IMG/VR virus record: IMGVR_UViG_3300044632_001088
Location: 1-43,517 of that record
DNA from: a virus
DNA length: 43,517 bases
Direction: 5' to 3' (one strand)
Shown here: piece after piece, positions 16,270 to 24,861 of the stretch
How positions within the stretch are numbered: position 1 is the first letter of the stretch
Layout of the letters: each line of letters begins with the position of its first letter
Position numbers and translations under genes: made by a program
The notes under the pieces: generated by a model
Seen by the model: only the letters and a program-made list of their open reading frames with translations
What the model was told of the DNA's origin: nothing
Databases searched by the model: none

Positions 16270-17821
16270 TCACTCCCATCAGGTAATAGGTTCTATTCGT
16301 CCATGAATCGACCAACGATCTCACGTTTGCTTCGAGGTTGTCGGACGTTGAATTGCCAGCGATGTCGAGCAACTCTTTTCTTGACTGTTCGCAATGAACT
16401 CTGGCCCGATCGCGATCGATGCCAATGGACTCGAGTTTTTCTGCTAGCTTTGGCTCCCACTTGCCGTAGTTCCTTTCGATCCAAGAAACGAAGTTTTTCG
16501 AGTGAGCACCGCGGATTGCATTGTTCGCCTCGGTGCGAATCAAACCAGAGAGCATGGTTTCCACTGCCCGAGACTCAGCGGTTTGCGATGGCGAATCTTC
16601 CTGGTCTGGTGATTCTTCTTCTTCTTGTTGAGAACCTCCATACGCTGTCGTAGCAGGATTGACATACTCATCGCCACCCTCCCGCCTTGTCATGTCCAGC
16701 TTTTCCCGAGCTTCGTTGGGACTGATGACCGTGTGCGTCAGCAAGTTGCACAGCGATGTTACCGTTGTTGCCAAGTCAGTTCGGTAGATTGCCGCGCGGT
16801 TGAATTTGAAATAGTGGGATCGTCGCACAATTTGAACCTCCGACCGCAACTTCATGTCGCACTGCAACTCCCACTTACACAACCATCGATCGAGCGCTCG
16901 ACCGTACATCAGGTTGTACTGTTCCAAACTGTTGTACGTCTTCGGCGCTCCGTCCCCAGGTACGCTGTCCAATCCAAACAGTAACCCAATGTCCGTGCGA
17001 TTGAACTTACCCATTGCCTCAAACTGAGCATCGCTGTTGGTCATCGACACTGCCTGGGCTTTCATCCCTTCACGCAGCAGAGCGGCCTTGTACGCGTTGT
17101 CGGACCCGCCTTCCTTCTTGTTAAACTCGTCGATGAACTCCTTTGCGTCTGCGTAATCGCGAAATCGACCTGGAGGCGCTTCGAGGAATAATTTGCCTCG
17201 GAATCCTCGCTTGACTTGGTTCTGATAATACTTCGTCGAGTTCACTCCCGCGCTAATCGCGCTTTCACCGATTTGCATCAGGCCGATGCCTTCGATGCCA
17301 TCGTAGGTGAAACCTTGGATGTGAATGACATCGCTGTCCCCAAACGCAACGTAGCCATTGGCATCGGTGCGTAGCGAGATGGTGACATCCTTGTCATCCT
17401 CTTTGTTCGGCTTGGTCACATGTACCTTGTCGCCGTTGAGGATAAACGTCCAGGTGCGATCTGGCAGCATCGGGATCAATTCGACGGGATTGCCAAAGTC
17501 GTCTCGTATTATTGCTGCTCGCCCGTTGCCAAACATAATCGCATGGCCGGTTACCTGGCTTTTGAAAACGTCTGGCGTTTGGAACTTGTTTGCTTGATCT
17601 CTCAACAATCGATATGCGGGATGGCGAAAGTCCGTCTCCAGTCCAACACCGGTTTCCTTTTTAATGTCCAGCGGCAACTGGCCGGCATCCTCGCAAATCT
17701 TGTTGATGCTGTACCAGAGCGACGGCAGACTGAGTGCCTCGCTGTAGCTGACGCGATCGGTCAGCAATGAGTCGTCTGTGCCCCACCACTTGATGAGCCA
17801 ACTTCGGAGAGACTTAGGCAT
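16253..17821 (-). CDS. Portal protein, HK97 family
   Basis: A 522-aa protein of the phage portal family: N-terminal WWGTDDS, SLPSLWYSINKICEDAGQLPLDI, LLRDQANKFQTPDVFKSQ, KYYQNQVKRGFRGKLFL, and a C-terminal acidic linker plus helices. It forms the dodecameric ring at one capsid vertex through which DNA is packaged and ejected. AGGAGG seven bases upstream supports ATG 17821. Order TerS-TerL-portal-protease-capsid is canonical. The C-terminal region after residue 400 (QQEEEESPDQED...) is longer than minimal portals. Confidence 0.93.
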   Translation of the reverse strand: MPKSLRSWLIKWWGTDDSLLTDRVSYSEALSLPSLWYSINKICEDAGQLPLDIKKETGVGLETDFRHPAYRLLRDQANKFQTPDVFKSQVTGHAIMFGNGRAAIIRDDFGNPVELIPMLPDRTWTFILNGDKVHVTKPNKEDDKDVTISLRTDANGYVAFGDSDVIHIQGFTYDGIEGIGLMQIGESAISAGVNSTKYYQNQVKRGFRGKLFLEAPPGRFRDYADAKEFIDEFNKKEGGSDNAYKAALLREGMKAQAVSMTNSDAQFEAMGKFNRTDIGLLFGLDSVPGDGAPKTYNSLEQYNLMYGRALDRWLCKWELQCDMKLRSEVQIVRRSHYFKFNRAAIYRTDLATTVTSLCNLLTHTVISPNEAREKLDMTRREGGDEYVNPATTAYGGSQQEEEESPDQEDSPSQTAESRAVETMLSGLIRTEANNAIRGAHSKNFVSWIERNYGKWEPKLAEKLESIGIDRDRARVHCEQSRKELLDIAGNSTSDNLEANVRSLVDSWTNRTYYLMGVNDDPS

Positions 17822-17832
17822 CCTGCAACCTC

Positions 17833-19533
17833 CTAGACAACGTAGTAACTCCCTTGAACGCGGCTCGGTTGCCGACTAGCAATGCGATAAGCCATGACGG
17901 CAGCAACGACTGGGTCAATTTTGTCTTTGCTCTCCTTTTTGTTGAACATCAACCTGTCTTGACGGTCGGCAGTCACGCATGCGTTATTGAAACACCATCG
18001 CAACATCTTGCTATCTTCAAAACGCAATCTGCCCTCTTCCATTAAAACCGTGAAATCGCGAATCGGCTCGTTGAAGTGGCTAGGATTCTGCGCCATCCTT
18101 GCTGCTTCAATTCCTTTCGCCTCGAGCGACTCAGCAGTCACCTGTCCGTTGTACGGGTCATAAGCGAGTGTTGAGATGCCATATGCTGCCATCTCTTCGT
18201 CGAGGTCTCGCTCCAACTCACTCAGCGGGTATTGAGCCTTGTGCAACTCACCGTTGTAGATCCAGTGAGCAAACGGCATTTGTGTCAGGTCTCGCTTGCT
18301 GTCGCTTGCGATGTACGCGCGGCACTTGATCTCGTAGCGATAAACCGTCTTGCCATCCTGGTCGGTCGCAACGGGGAACCTTGCACACAATGCGTAGGCT
18401 GCCAGGTCGTCGCGGGATCCGAGGTCTACTCCCGCGCCAAACGCATCGGCGTCTTTCCAGTCGGAAAGCGGACCAACGCACGAATCGAACTTAGCGATGT
18501 CGAATGCTTTGTCCGTGCTGCTTACGATTCGATTGCCGTGATAGCGGATGAACCGATTCCTGCCGACCGCAGTGCGCTGGTCCTCGTTCCACCGTTGTCG
18601 TAAGTAGTCTTGATCAAGTGATACTCCAAGGTTCGGGTTCGCTTTGATCCAGTTTGCTTCGTCACCAGGGTCGTCGTTTTCGTCGAACTCATAAATAATC
18701 GCGAACATCGCCTCGTCTTGAAAGTTGCCCTTCACCACGTTGCATGCGTACTCGTAATTCTCGAGCCACAGATACGAGTCGTCAGCGCCAGCAGTCGTAA
18801 TAATCAAGTGCAATGGTTGCGTTCTCGAACCAGACCCAGTAACCATCGTGTCGTAAAACTTCCGATGATGCTCCCCCCATTCGTGCACCTCGTCCATGAC
18901 CACCAAAGTAGGATTGAGTCCCGAGTACGGTTTGTCGCTCGATACCTTGCGAATGTAGGTCTTGTTGTGATTAAACGTAATTGTCTCGTTCTTGACATGG
19001 GACATTTTTTCAAGCGACCTGGACTGCAATCGCATCCGCTCGCATTCGCCATAGACGACTGCTGCTTGCTCTTTCTTGGTTGCTGTCAGTAGTATCTGGC
19101 CGACCGCTTCCGGCTTTCCTGTCGCTGGATCGATGTCGCCGCTCGCCAAAAACAAGCAGAGTCCAGCAGCGATCGTCGACTTTCCGTTCTTTCGGCCCAT
19201 GCTCCAGTACACCTTACGAAACCTTCGAGAGCGATCGTCATCGCGCCGCCAACCGAAGATGTTCCAAATTGCAAACGCTTGCCACGGCTCGAGCACGATT
19301 GGGTTTCCTGCAAAGGTGCCAATGCTGTGCTTGAGTACACCTGGGAAGAAATCACACACAGCGGTCGCCCAGCGTCTGTCGAAGTGATACGGGAACTCAG
19401 GAGTCGACTGCTTCTCAAGGTCGGACAAATATCGGCGCACGGCATCTTTGACTCGCTGGCATGCCGGCACCTCGCCAGACAACACACCATCGATGTACTC
19501 TTGTACTTTTGCCCCAACGCCACTAGTAATCAC
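17833..19533 (-). CDS. terL: Terminase large subunit
   Basis: A 566-aa DNA-packaging motor protein. N-terminal ATPase: adenine/Q motif region EPWQAFAIWNIFGW, Walker A SMGRKNGKST (111-120), ATPase coupling, Walker B LVVMDEVHEW (210-219). C-terminal RNase H-like nuclease: AGVDLGSRDDLAAYAL (metal-binding Asp) and TLAYDPYNG. The type is the P27/HK97-like large terminase. Start overlaps the TGA of the small subunit gene (ATGA). Confidence 0.95.
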   Translation of the reverse strand: MITSGVGAKVQEYIDGVLSGEVPACQRVKDAVRRYLSDLEKQSTPEFPYHFDRRWATAVCDFFPGVLKHSIGTFAGNPIVLEPWQAFAIWNIFGWRRDDDRSRRFRKVYWSMGRKNGKSTIAAGLCLFLASGDIDPATGKPEAVGQILLTATKKEQAAVVYGECERMRLQSRSLEKMSHVKNETITFNHNKTYIRKVSSDKPYSGLNPTLVVMDEVHEWGEHHRKFYDTMVTGSGSRTQPLHLIITTAGADDSYLWLENYEYACNVVKGNFQDEAMFAIIYEFDENDDPGDEANWIKANPNLGVSLDQDYLRQRWNEDQRTAVGRNRFIRYHGNRIVSSTDKAFDIAKFDSCVGPLSDWKDADAFGAGVDLGSRDDLAAYALCARFPVATDQDGKTVYRYEIKCRAYIASDSKRDLTQMPFAHWIYNGELHKAQYPLSELERDLDEEMAAYGISTLAYDPYNGQVTAESLEAKGIEAARMAQNPSHFNEPIRDFTVLMEEGRLRFEDSKMLRWCFNNACVTADRQDRLMFNKKESKDKIDPVVAAVMAYRIASRQPSRVQGSYYVV

Positions 19534-20018
19534 TCAGTTCCCCCCGATGCACTGTTGAGCCATTGCGCGAATTCGTCTGCTTCCTTCTCAGGATCCGGCG
19601 CGTGCAACCTGAGCCGCGACGATGGTGTCAAGCCAAGCTCGCCAAGGCACTTTACGAATGTCGACTGGAACCGATGGAAGTGCATCGCTGCTGGGTGAGC
19701 CACAAGGTCGCCTTTCGAGTTCTCGATCGTCACTCGGCCACCGCTCAACTCCTTGTTCAGCGCCTCCATCTGGGAGTAGCTAGTCGCTGCAACTTGCAGG
19801 ACATACAGGTCCGACGTAACCAGTAGGTCCATTTCGTTTAGCTGGTCGCACATGGTGTTCCAGCATTGAAACGCAACTGGATCTCTTGCGACGATCTCGG
19901 GCGCGACAGGGTATCCGCGAACACCCTTGGGTTCGTTCCAGTTGACCCGCTGTGGATTTTTGTCTGCTGCTCCGCTTAGTTGCTTAACAGCTTTAGCGGT
20001 AGGCTTTCTTCCTGCCAT
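19530..20018 (-). CDS. terS: Terminase small subunit, P27 family
   Basis: A 162-aa protein beginning MAGRKPTAKAVKQLSG, the typical opening of P27-family small terminases, then YPVAPEIVARDPVAFQCWNTMCDQL and LLVTSDLYVLQVAATSYSQM, a DNA-binding and oligomerisation helix set. It recognises the packaging site and recruits the large subunit. GAGGA a few bases upstream supports ATG 20018; the longer open frame upstream lies in the HNH gene. Overlap with HNH gene is 43 nt, with terL 4 nt. Confidence 0.88.
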   Translation of the reverse strand: MAGRKPTAKAVKQLSGAADKNPQRVNWNEPKGVRGYPVAPEIVARDPVAFQCWNTMCDQLNEMDLLVTSDLYVLQVAATSYSQMEALNKELSGGRVTIENSKGDLVAHPAAMHFHRFQSTFVKCLGELGLTPSSRLRLHAPDPEKEADEFAQWLNSASGGTE

Positions 20019-20383
20019 GCGTTCCTCAATACTTTGTCGTAATAAACGTCTGACCATTGCCGAATGGTCATTCCTGCTAACACGTTTCCCTCCACCTCGT
20101 TGTGGCATCCGTTGCATACAGCGAGCCAATTGTTTCGATCCATCCTGCGTTGCGGGTTGTCTGCGATCTTGACGATGTGGTGCAATTCCGTAGATGTGTT
20201 TGCATTCACAGGACCGTTGAGCATGACACATCGTTCGCACAACGGCCTGACACGTCGCAACCACTCTGATGCTTTGCGATGGTCAGACCCGTACCCTTCG
20301 CGCGATGTCTCACGCTTCTTGTGCGGATAGCAACGCAAGCATCGGTCTTTCACAATTTCACCACACCGACACAGCTTAGGCAT
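19976..20383 (-). CDS. HNH endonuclease
   Basis: A 135-aa protein with paired CxxC-type zinc knuckles (LCRCGEIVKDRCLRC, LCERC), ELHHIVKI with the HNH His pair, and NWLAVCNGCHNEVEG, the full HNH core. Genes of this type next to terminase are needed for cohesive-end cutting in HK97-like phages, where HNH and TerL act together. ATG 20383 is used because the upstream frame lies in the previous gene; overlap is 8 nt. This suggests cos-type packaging, with the cos site expected nearby. Confidence 0.88.
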   Translation of the reverse strand: MPKLCRCGEIVKDRCLRCYPHKKRETSREGYGSDHRKASEWLRRVRPLCERCVMLNGPVNANTSTELHHIVKIADNPQRRMDRNNWLAVCNGCHNEVEGNVLAGMTIRQWSDVYYDKVLRNAWQEESLPLKLLSN

Positions 20384-21095
20384 CTTTATTTGCCGCACTG
20401 ATGACTTGCAGCACGCCTCCTTCGATGTGCCGGTTGATGCCACCAGTAATGTCTCGCAGTGCCCAGCGGTATTGGCCGAGCGTTGCGGTAACGGCAGTAG
20501 TGATGGTCACCGTGAAACTGGTTGATGTGCGTGTGATGTTTGCGTTCTCGATAACCAACACATCGAGCTGATCTGAGTTCTCGACAACGAACCGCAAAGT
20601 TAGCGATGTTGTGTCTTCATCAAGCGGCACAGTTGCCGTGGTCGACTCGGAGTAATGCATCGTGATCGTTGATCCAGCGACGCGGTCGACCGTCACGAAC
20701 ACGGTGTCGGTGGTGATCAAATCCGTCTTGGCCTTGATTGCGGCCACCTCTGTGTCCACAAAGTTATCAATCGTGTCTATCTTTGATTCGATCGTGGTAA
20801 GTTGCGTGGTTATCGTCGACAAATCCGCAGCACTTTCCGATCGCGGCTGAAACGTCGCCGTAGTCAGCGTCAGGTCGTACACCTCGTTGGCAAATCCACC
20901 CGTCGCACCCACAAACGCATTGAGCCGATACGCACCGGCAGGAATCGACGTAAACGCAACGCTGTAGCGGTTCTTGTCGTTGGTCTTCTCGGTTGCCGAT
21001 GCGGTAGCAACGACCGTATCGCTACCGAGAGCGAACAACTTGCATGAAAGCGTTAAGCCAGTACCGGCACTAAACTCCAGCGTCTGCGTTGCCAT
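20376..21095 (-). CDS. Tail fibre/baseplate-like protein with coiled coil
   Basis: A 239-aa protein: an N-terminal beta domain (MATQTLEFSAGTGLTLSCKLF..., PAGAYRLNAFVGATGGFANEVYDLTL), a central coiled coil (DLSTITTQLTTIESKIDTIDNFVDTEVAAIKAKTD region, about 95-130, heptad-like), and a C-terminal beta domain ending RHIEGGVLQVISA. This N-domain/coiled-coil/C-domain order is common in trimeric phage fibre or upper-baseplate proteins. No exact family recognised. It lies between the tail fibre block and the packaging genes. Confidence 0.55.
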   Translation of the reverse strand: MATQTLEFSAGTGLTLSCKLFALGSDTVVATASATEKTNDKNRYSVAFTSIPAGAYRLNAFVGATGGFANEVYDLTLTTATFQPRSESAADLSTITTQLTTIESKIDTIDNFVDTEVAAIKAKTDLITTDTVFVTVDRVAGSTITMHYSESTTATVPLDEDTTSLTLRFVVENSDQLDVLVIENANITRTSTSFTVTITTAVTATLGQYRWALRDITGGINRHIEGGVLQVISAANKDA

Positions 21096-21231
21096 CTTCG
21101 TCCTTCAGTGCTTGGATCTTCGCGGCTAGCGGCAACAGCACACTTGCGGCTTGTAGGCCACCGTTCTTAACGGCCAAGTCTAAGCATGCCATCAGTTGCT
21201 GCTGTTCTTCTTTGGTGATTTCGAGGTTCAT
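21070..21231 (-). CDS. Small helical protein, 53 aa
   Basis: A 53-aa ORF: MNLEITKEEQQQLMACLDL, then a Gly-Gly turn (NGGLQAASVLLPLAAKIQAL) and a polar tail ending in TAG. GGAG lies 6 nt before ATG 21231, and the gene fills the space between its neighbours, ending 26 nt inside the next gene. The helix-GGLQ-AA-LPLA-helix pattern resembles tiny unknown proteins common in phage virion operons. Function unknown. Confidence 0.6.
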   Translation of the reverse strand: MNLEITKEEQQQLMACLDLAVKNGGLQAASVLLPLAAKIQALKDEDGNADAGV

Positions 21232-21233
21232 GA

Positions 21234-21560
21234 TTACTCCGGTAAAACGTCAGGAATGTGCAACTGGGCTACGAGTGCCGCTTGTTGCTCTGGGGTAAGG
21301 GAATCAAACATCTGCAACGCCGACTTCTTCTTGAAATCGACAAGTTGCTTGTAGTAGCTATCGCAAGCCGACCGCATCACCGACTCAAGATAGCTTTGCG
21401 GTGTGAACAGTTCCTTGAGCGGTTTCTGCTCCGAGACTGGCAGACTCGCATTGCTTGCGGTGATCTGCTCGTTCTCGGTGACGATGGGCTTGTTCGCTTC
21501 GAGCGTTGCGAAGTCTACGCCCCATCGTTGTTCTTGAGTTAGTTGCAAAAGGTCGATCAT
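21234..21560 (-). CDS. Small late protein, 108 aa, unknown
   Basis: A 108-aa helical protein (MIDLLQLTQEQRWGVDFATLEAN..., YLESVMRSACDSYYKQLVDFKKK, LTPEQQAALVAQLHIPDVLPE). No family recognised. It follows the sulfotransferase after a 74-nt gap and precedes the 53-aa gene with a 2-nt gap. Possibly a fibre-associated or virion small protein by context. Confidence 0.5.
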   Translation of the reverse strand: MIDLLQLTQEQRWGVDFATLEANKPIVTENEQITASNASLPVSEQKPLKELFTPQSYLESVMRSACDSYYKQLVDFKKKSALQMFDSLTPEQQAALVAQLHIPDVLPE

Positions 21561-21634
21561 GGTTTGGGTTCCTATGTTGCGATAAGGCCGAGGTTACGCA
21601 TACGACTGAGGAGTGCGTTGAGTTGAGTTATGTG

Positions 21635-22435
21635 TTAAGCTCTCCAAATCTCAAGATTGGAATATTTTTCCGTTAACGACGGCCCCAGTATTTTATTGCT
21701 ATTATGCGGCACTGGTTCTACAGCAGGTTTGATTTGGTGTAAATTTGGTATTCTGTGAACTCCTTCGTCGTCTTCCTGAGTGTATTGTTGTACGTTATCA
21801 AAGCAGTGATTGTAGTAGGGTAGTTCTAGATAATCATACACATTTTTTAGTGTTTGCTGTGGATGTGCGGTTAAGTCGTCAAACTCTACAAACAATAACT
21901 TGTTTTTGTAACCGCGCGATATTGCGTCCTTTACTCTATTATACGCTAAACCTACGGGCTGTTCCGCGCCAGCCCAAATGTCGCAACGTCCCTCGACGGT
22001 TTGCGATTTGAAATAATTCTCACGTTCAAAATTCCACTGGCTGGAACCCGTTGTAGTTCGCCACAGTTTTTCAAAACTGGCAAATATTTCATTCAAATTT
22101 CTAACTGGTACGATAATTTTAGGAGTTGCCCCAGTGATAAACTCCACCATTTCTATCAAACTCAGCCAACCGCGCCCTTTATCGATAATCACATTTTTCT
22201 CGGTAGTGTGATAGGAGTTCATAATTGCGGCGAGAACTCTTTTTAACTGATTGCGGTCAATCCCCTCTGCTTGGTGTTCGATCAAATTATCCCATTGATT
22301 GCGGACATTGAACAACACATCGTGAAACCCACTGGTGGCCCGACTAACGTACCAATCTGGATTTTGTGCTAGAATATTGCACAATAGCGTGCTTCCGCTT
22401 CTTGGCAATCCACTAATGAAATGAAATGTTTTCAT
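21635..22435 (-). CDS. Sulfotransferase (PAPS-dependent)
   Basis: A 266-aa protein with both PAPS-binding signatures: the 5'-phosphosulfate loop SGLPRSGSTLLCNIL (residues 8-22, Gly-x-x-Arg-Ser-Gly-Ser-Thr) and the 3'-phosphate motif VRNLNEIFAS (Arg112 to Ser120, eight residues apart as usual). It would move sulfate from PAPS to a sugar, peptide tyrosine or other acceptor. It lies directly behind the tail fibre gene (6-nt gap) but lacks a clear ribosome-binding site, so coupling is likely. The gene looks more A+T-rich than its neighbours. Target unknown; fibre or host surface polysaccharide are the obvious candidates. Confidence 0.85.
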   Translation of the reverse strand: MKTFHFISGLPRSGSTLLCNILAQNPDWYVSRATSGFHDVLFNVRNQWDNLIEHQAEGIDRNQLKRVLAAIMNSYHTTEKNVIIDKGRGWLSLIEMVEFITGATPKIIVPVRNLNEIFASFEKLWRTTTGSSQWNFERENYFKSQTVEGRCDIWAGAEQPVGLAYNRVKDAISRGYKNKLLFVEFDDLTAHPQQTLKNVYDYLELPYYNHCFDNVQQYTQEDDEGVHRIPNLHQIKPAVEPVPHNSNKILGPSLTEKYSNLEIWRA

Positions 22436-22441
22436 AATTGG

Positions 22442-24619
22442 TTAGGGTATTCCGTAGCTGACTTGTGATATATCTACGACTGCTACCCATCGTATATTTT
22501 TACTGACCAATCCAGTAACTCTGATTTCTAGTGCTTCGTTGGTGTCGTCGGCAACGATACTGGCGGATGTGCCGCTCATGGTTCCTTCGCTGTCGCGTTC
22601 CACAATCAAGCTGCCTATCATCGCTGTGCCGTTTGCTGCGTTTCTGCGCACGCCGCCGCGAATCGTCCACCATGCTCCGGTATTGTCGGTGTCGTTGTAG
22701 GCGGCAAGTTTTATACCAAGCGACCAAGTGGTTTCGGCGGGCAATGTTAAGCGATTGGTGGAACTGGGTGTACCACCATCGAGTGTCAGCACAACATTTG
22801 CCGTGGCGTCGGTGGTGTCGCGTCGAGCTATTAAAACGGTATGCTGCGCATCTCCAGCGGCGGAAAAAATTCCCGAAGCGTGGCTAGTTTCGCCGTGGCG
22901 AGTGGCTTTTGCACCAAATCCGCCGCCAACGGTGCTGACCGTGCCGCTGCTGGTGTTGCCATATCCGCCGCCAACGGTGCTGTAGTTGCCGCTGCTGGTG
23001 TTGCCAAATCCGCCACCAACGGTGCTGGTATTGCCGCTGCTGGTGTTGTTCGCTCCGCCACCAACGGTGCTGTAGTCGCCGCTGCTGGTGTTGTTCGCTC
23101 CGCCACCAACGGTGCTGGTATTGCCGCTGCTGGTGTTGAGCACTCCGCCACCAACGGTGCTGTAGTCGCCGCTGCTGGTGTTGACCACTCCGCCACCGAT
23201 TACACTATAACTTCCACTCGCCACCTGTGTGTTTGCATTTCTTAAAGTTTGCAAATCTACAGCATGAAACCCCCTAGCATTTCCTCCAGACACTGTGCCA
23301 TCTGGCATTTGGCCGACAATAGCTCCAGTGCCTTTTGGACCCAGCACTACTCCAATGTCCGCTGATCCCGTTCCTGCGGATTCGGCTCTGAGAATTGCAA
23401 ATCTGGAAAGGCTATACGTTGCAAAAGAAAGGGATAGTCGCTCGTAGTTGCTCGAATCCGTGAAGGTGTTGTAGATGCGGAAGGTCTGGGCAGCGGTGGA
23501 ATTTCTCTGGGCGAGGGTGTTGGCTGCATCCCTGACTAAAAACACATCATTATCACTTTCAATAGCAATTCCACGCCCAGTAGAAATCAAAGTAAGTGGC
23601 TGACTTCCAGCGCTAGTAGAATAAAATATTATACCACCACCAACACTTCCTGAGTTAGCTCGTATACTAAATGTGCTATTTGAATGAGATAATGAAGTGT
23701 ATCTGCCAACATCATTATTGTTCCAAATGCGAACTTCACCGTCTTTTTGTACTGTAAATTTTGAAAAATTATTTCTTTGCAAGTCCATCAGCAGACTTGA
23801 CGCATTACTCGCCGTGTCGGTGACATTCGCCTTGATGAGCGTTGGTGTGCCCGTGGTGTTCCAGGTTTGATTGATCTCTAACGCAGATACCGCTTCCGCA
23901 GAGGCAAGCGAGTGACCGAGTATTCGCACAGGTCGCTTAGACCCCGTGCCCGCTGCCTCCGGGGTAAGATCAAATCCGCTGGATGTTGCGGCTATGGAAC
24001 CACGGGTGTAGTTGCTTGCGTCGGTAAAAGATTCATAGATGCGGAAGGTCTGGGCGTTGGTGGCATTTCTCTGGGCGAGGGTTCCAGCGGCATCGCGGGT
24101 AATGAAAAGATCTCTGTTCAAAAAACAATCGCCCGACCCTGCTGTACTGCTAGACCAACTAACTCCAAAATTTGATGCCAGTGCTAACCCAACAGCGGAC
24201 TCCGGACCAAATATGGCAGACCGACCAGATGTATTTCTTGTTCTTGCCGCAGAAGCAATGTTATATCCCTCAATAAGAGATCCACCATGATAAAAGCAAT
24301 TACCTAGATACCCCTTCCCATCTTTCATTACGTTAAATTGACTCACCCCTCCCACCTGCAAGTCCATCAGAAGCGAACTGGACGACGAAGCGGTGTCGGT
24401 GACGTTGAGCCGCATCCCCGTAAACACCGTGCCCGCACTGTTCCACGTTTGCGTTGCATCGATTAGCGGAGCCAATGCCGTGACCGTACCGCCGGTGAGA
24501 CTTGCACCAAGAAACGTCGGCGTATTGCCAGTACCTAGCCCGATCAACGTGCGAAACGTCGATGCTGCCGAGAGTGCATCGGTTTTGATTTGGCTGAGGT
24601 CAAGACTGGTTGCGGACAT
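22442..24619 (-). CDS. Tail fibre with YadA-like GGG-NTSSG repeats
   Basis: A 725-aa fibre. It has two related halves near the N-terminus (each with LDLQVGG/LMDLQ and AQRNATNAQTFRIYESFTDASNY or AQRNSTAAQTFRIYNTFTDSSNY), then about six 15-residue repeats of the form NTSSGxxSTVGGGxx (DNA 22920-23190), then a C-terminal receptor-binding or chaperone-like part. The repeat matches head-domain repeats of trimeric adhesins, which form left-handed beta rolls. It most likely binds the host surface. TAATG overlap with the coiled-coil gene. Confidence 0.85.
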   Translation of the reverse strand: MSATSLDLSQIKTDALSAASTFRTLIGLGTGNTPTFLGASLTGGTVTALAPLIDATQTWNSAGTVFTGMRLNVTDTASSSSSLLMDLQVGGVSQFNVMKDGKGYLGNCFYHGGSLIEGYNIASAARTRNTSGRSAIFGPESAVGLALASNFGVSWSSSTAGSGDCFLNRDLFITRDAAGTLAQRNATNAQTFRIYESFTDASNYTRGSIAATSSGFDLTPEAAGTGSKRPVRILGHSLASAEAVSALEINQTWNTTGTPTLIKANVTDTASNASSLLMDLQRNNFSKFTVQKDGEVRIWNNNDVGRYTSLSHSNSTFSIRANSGSVGGGIIFYSTSAGSQPLTLISTGRGIAIESDNDVFLVRDAANTLAQRNSTAAQTFRIYNTFTDSSNYERLSLSFATYSLSRFAILRAESAGTGSADIGVVLGPKGTGAIVGQMPDGTVSGGNARGFHAVDLQTLRNANTQVASGSYSVIGGGVVNTSSGDYSTVGGGVLNTSSGNTSTVGGGANNTSSGDYSTVGGGANNTSSGNTSTVGGGFGNTSSGNYSTVGGGYGNTSSGTVSTVGGGFGAKATRHGETSHASGIFSAAGDAQHTVLIARRDTTDATANVVLTLDGGTPSSTNRLTLPAETTWSLGIKLAAYNDTDNTGAWWTIRGGVRRNAANGTAMIGSLIVERDSEGTMSGTSASIVADDTNEALEIRVTGLVSKNIRWVAVVDISQVSYGIP
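22920..23190 (-). repeat. Six 45-bp tandem repeats inside the fibre gene
   Basis: In-frame 45-bp units encoding NTSSGxxSTVGGGxx, nearly identical at DNA level, varying mainly at the two codons after SG and the two after GGG. The number of units could change by slippage or recombination and so alter fibre length or binding. Confidence 0.85.
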
Positions 24620-24861
24620 TACGCAAACCTCTGCTTCAGTTCAGCCATCTCTTTATGAATCGCCAGGATTTGATTCCGCAATGCGTTGCGGTCGTCTTCG
24701 CAATCCTTCAGCCGCAAGTTGACAACCGACAAATCAGCCTCAAACTTTTCGATCAATTCCTCTTTCGCACGCTCGAAGCGATGGAACAGATAAACCGTCG
24801 CACCGACAAGCGAAGACATGACCGCACCACCTAAAATGACTAGCAAGCTTTCCTGAGTCAT
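24619..24861 (-). CDS. Membrane/coiled-coil protein in lysis block
   Basis: An 80-aa protein: MTQESLLVILGGAVMSSLVGATVYLFHRF gives one membrane helix (residues about 5-27), followed by a charged coiled coil (EELIEKFEADLSVVNLRLKDCEDDRNALRNQI region). The layout (N-in anchor, outside coiled coil) suits an inner-membrane spanin or a holin accessory. ATG 24861 overlaps the protease TGA (ATGA); its TAA overlaps the fibre ATG. Spanin assignment is inference; no lipoprotein partner was seen. Confidence 0.6.
   Translation of the reverse strand: MTQESLLVILGGAVMSSLVGATVYLFHRFERAKEELIEKFEADLSVVNLRLKDCEDDRNALRNQILAIHKEMAELKQRFA

Noticed and set aside
22841-23245. Plus-strand Ala/Val-rich ORF in the fibre gene
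   Set aside because: It is the shadow of the 45-bp repeats read antisense; low-complexity and without a ribosome-binding site.
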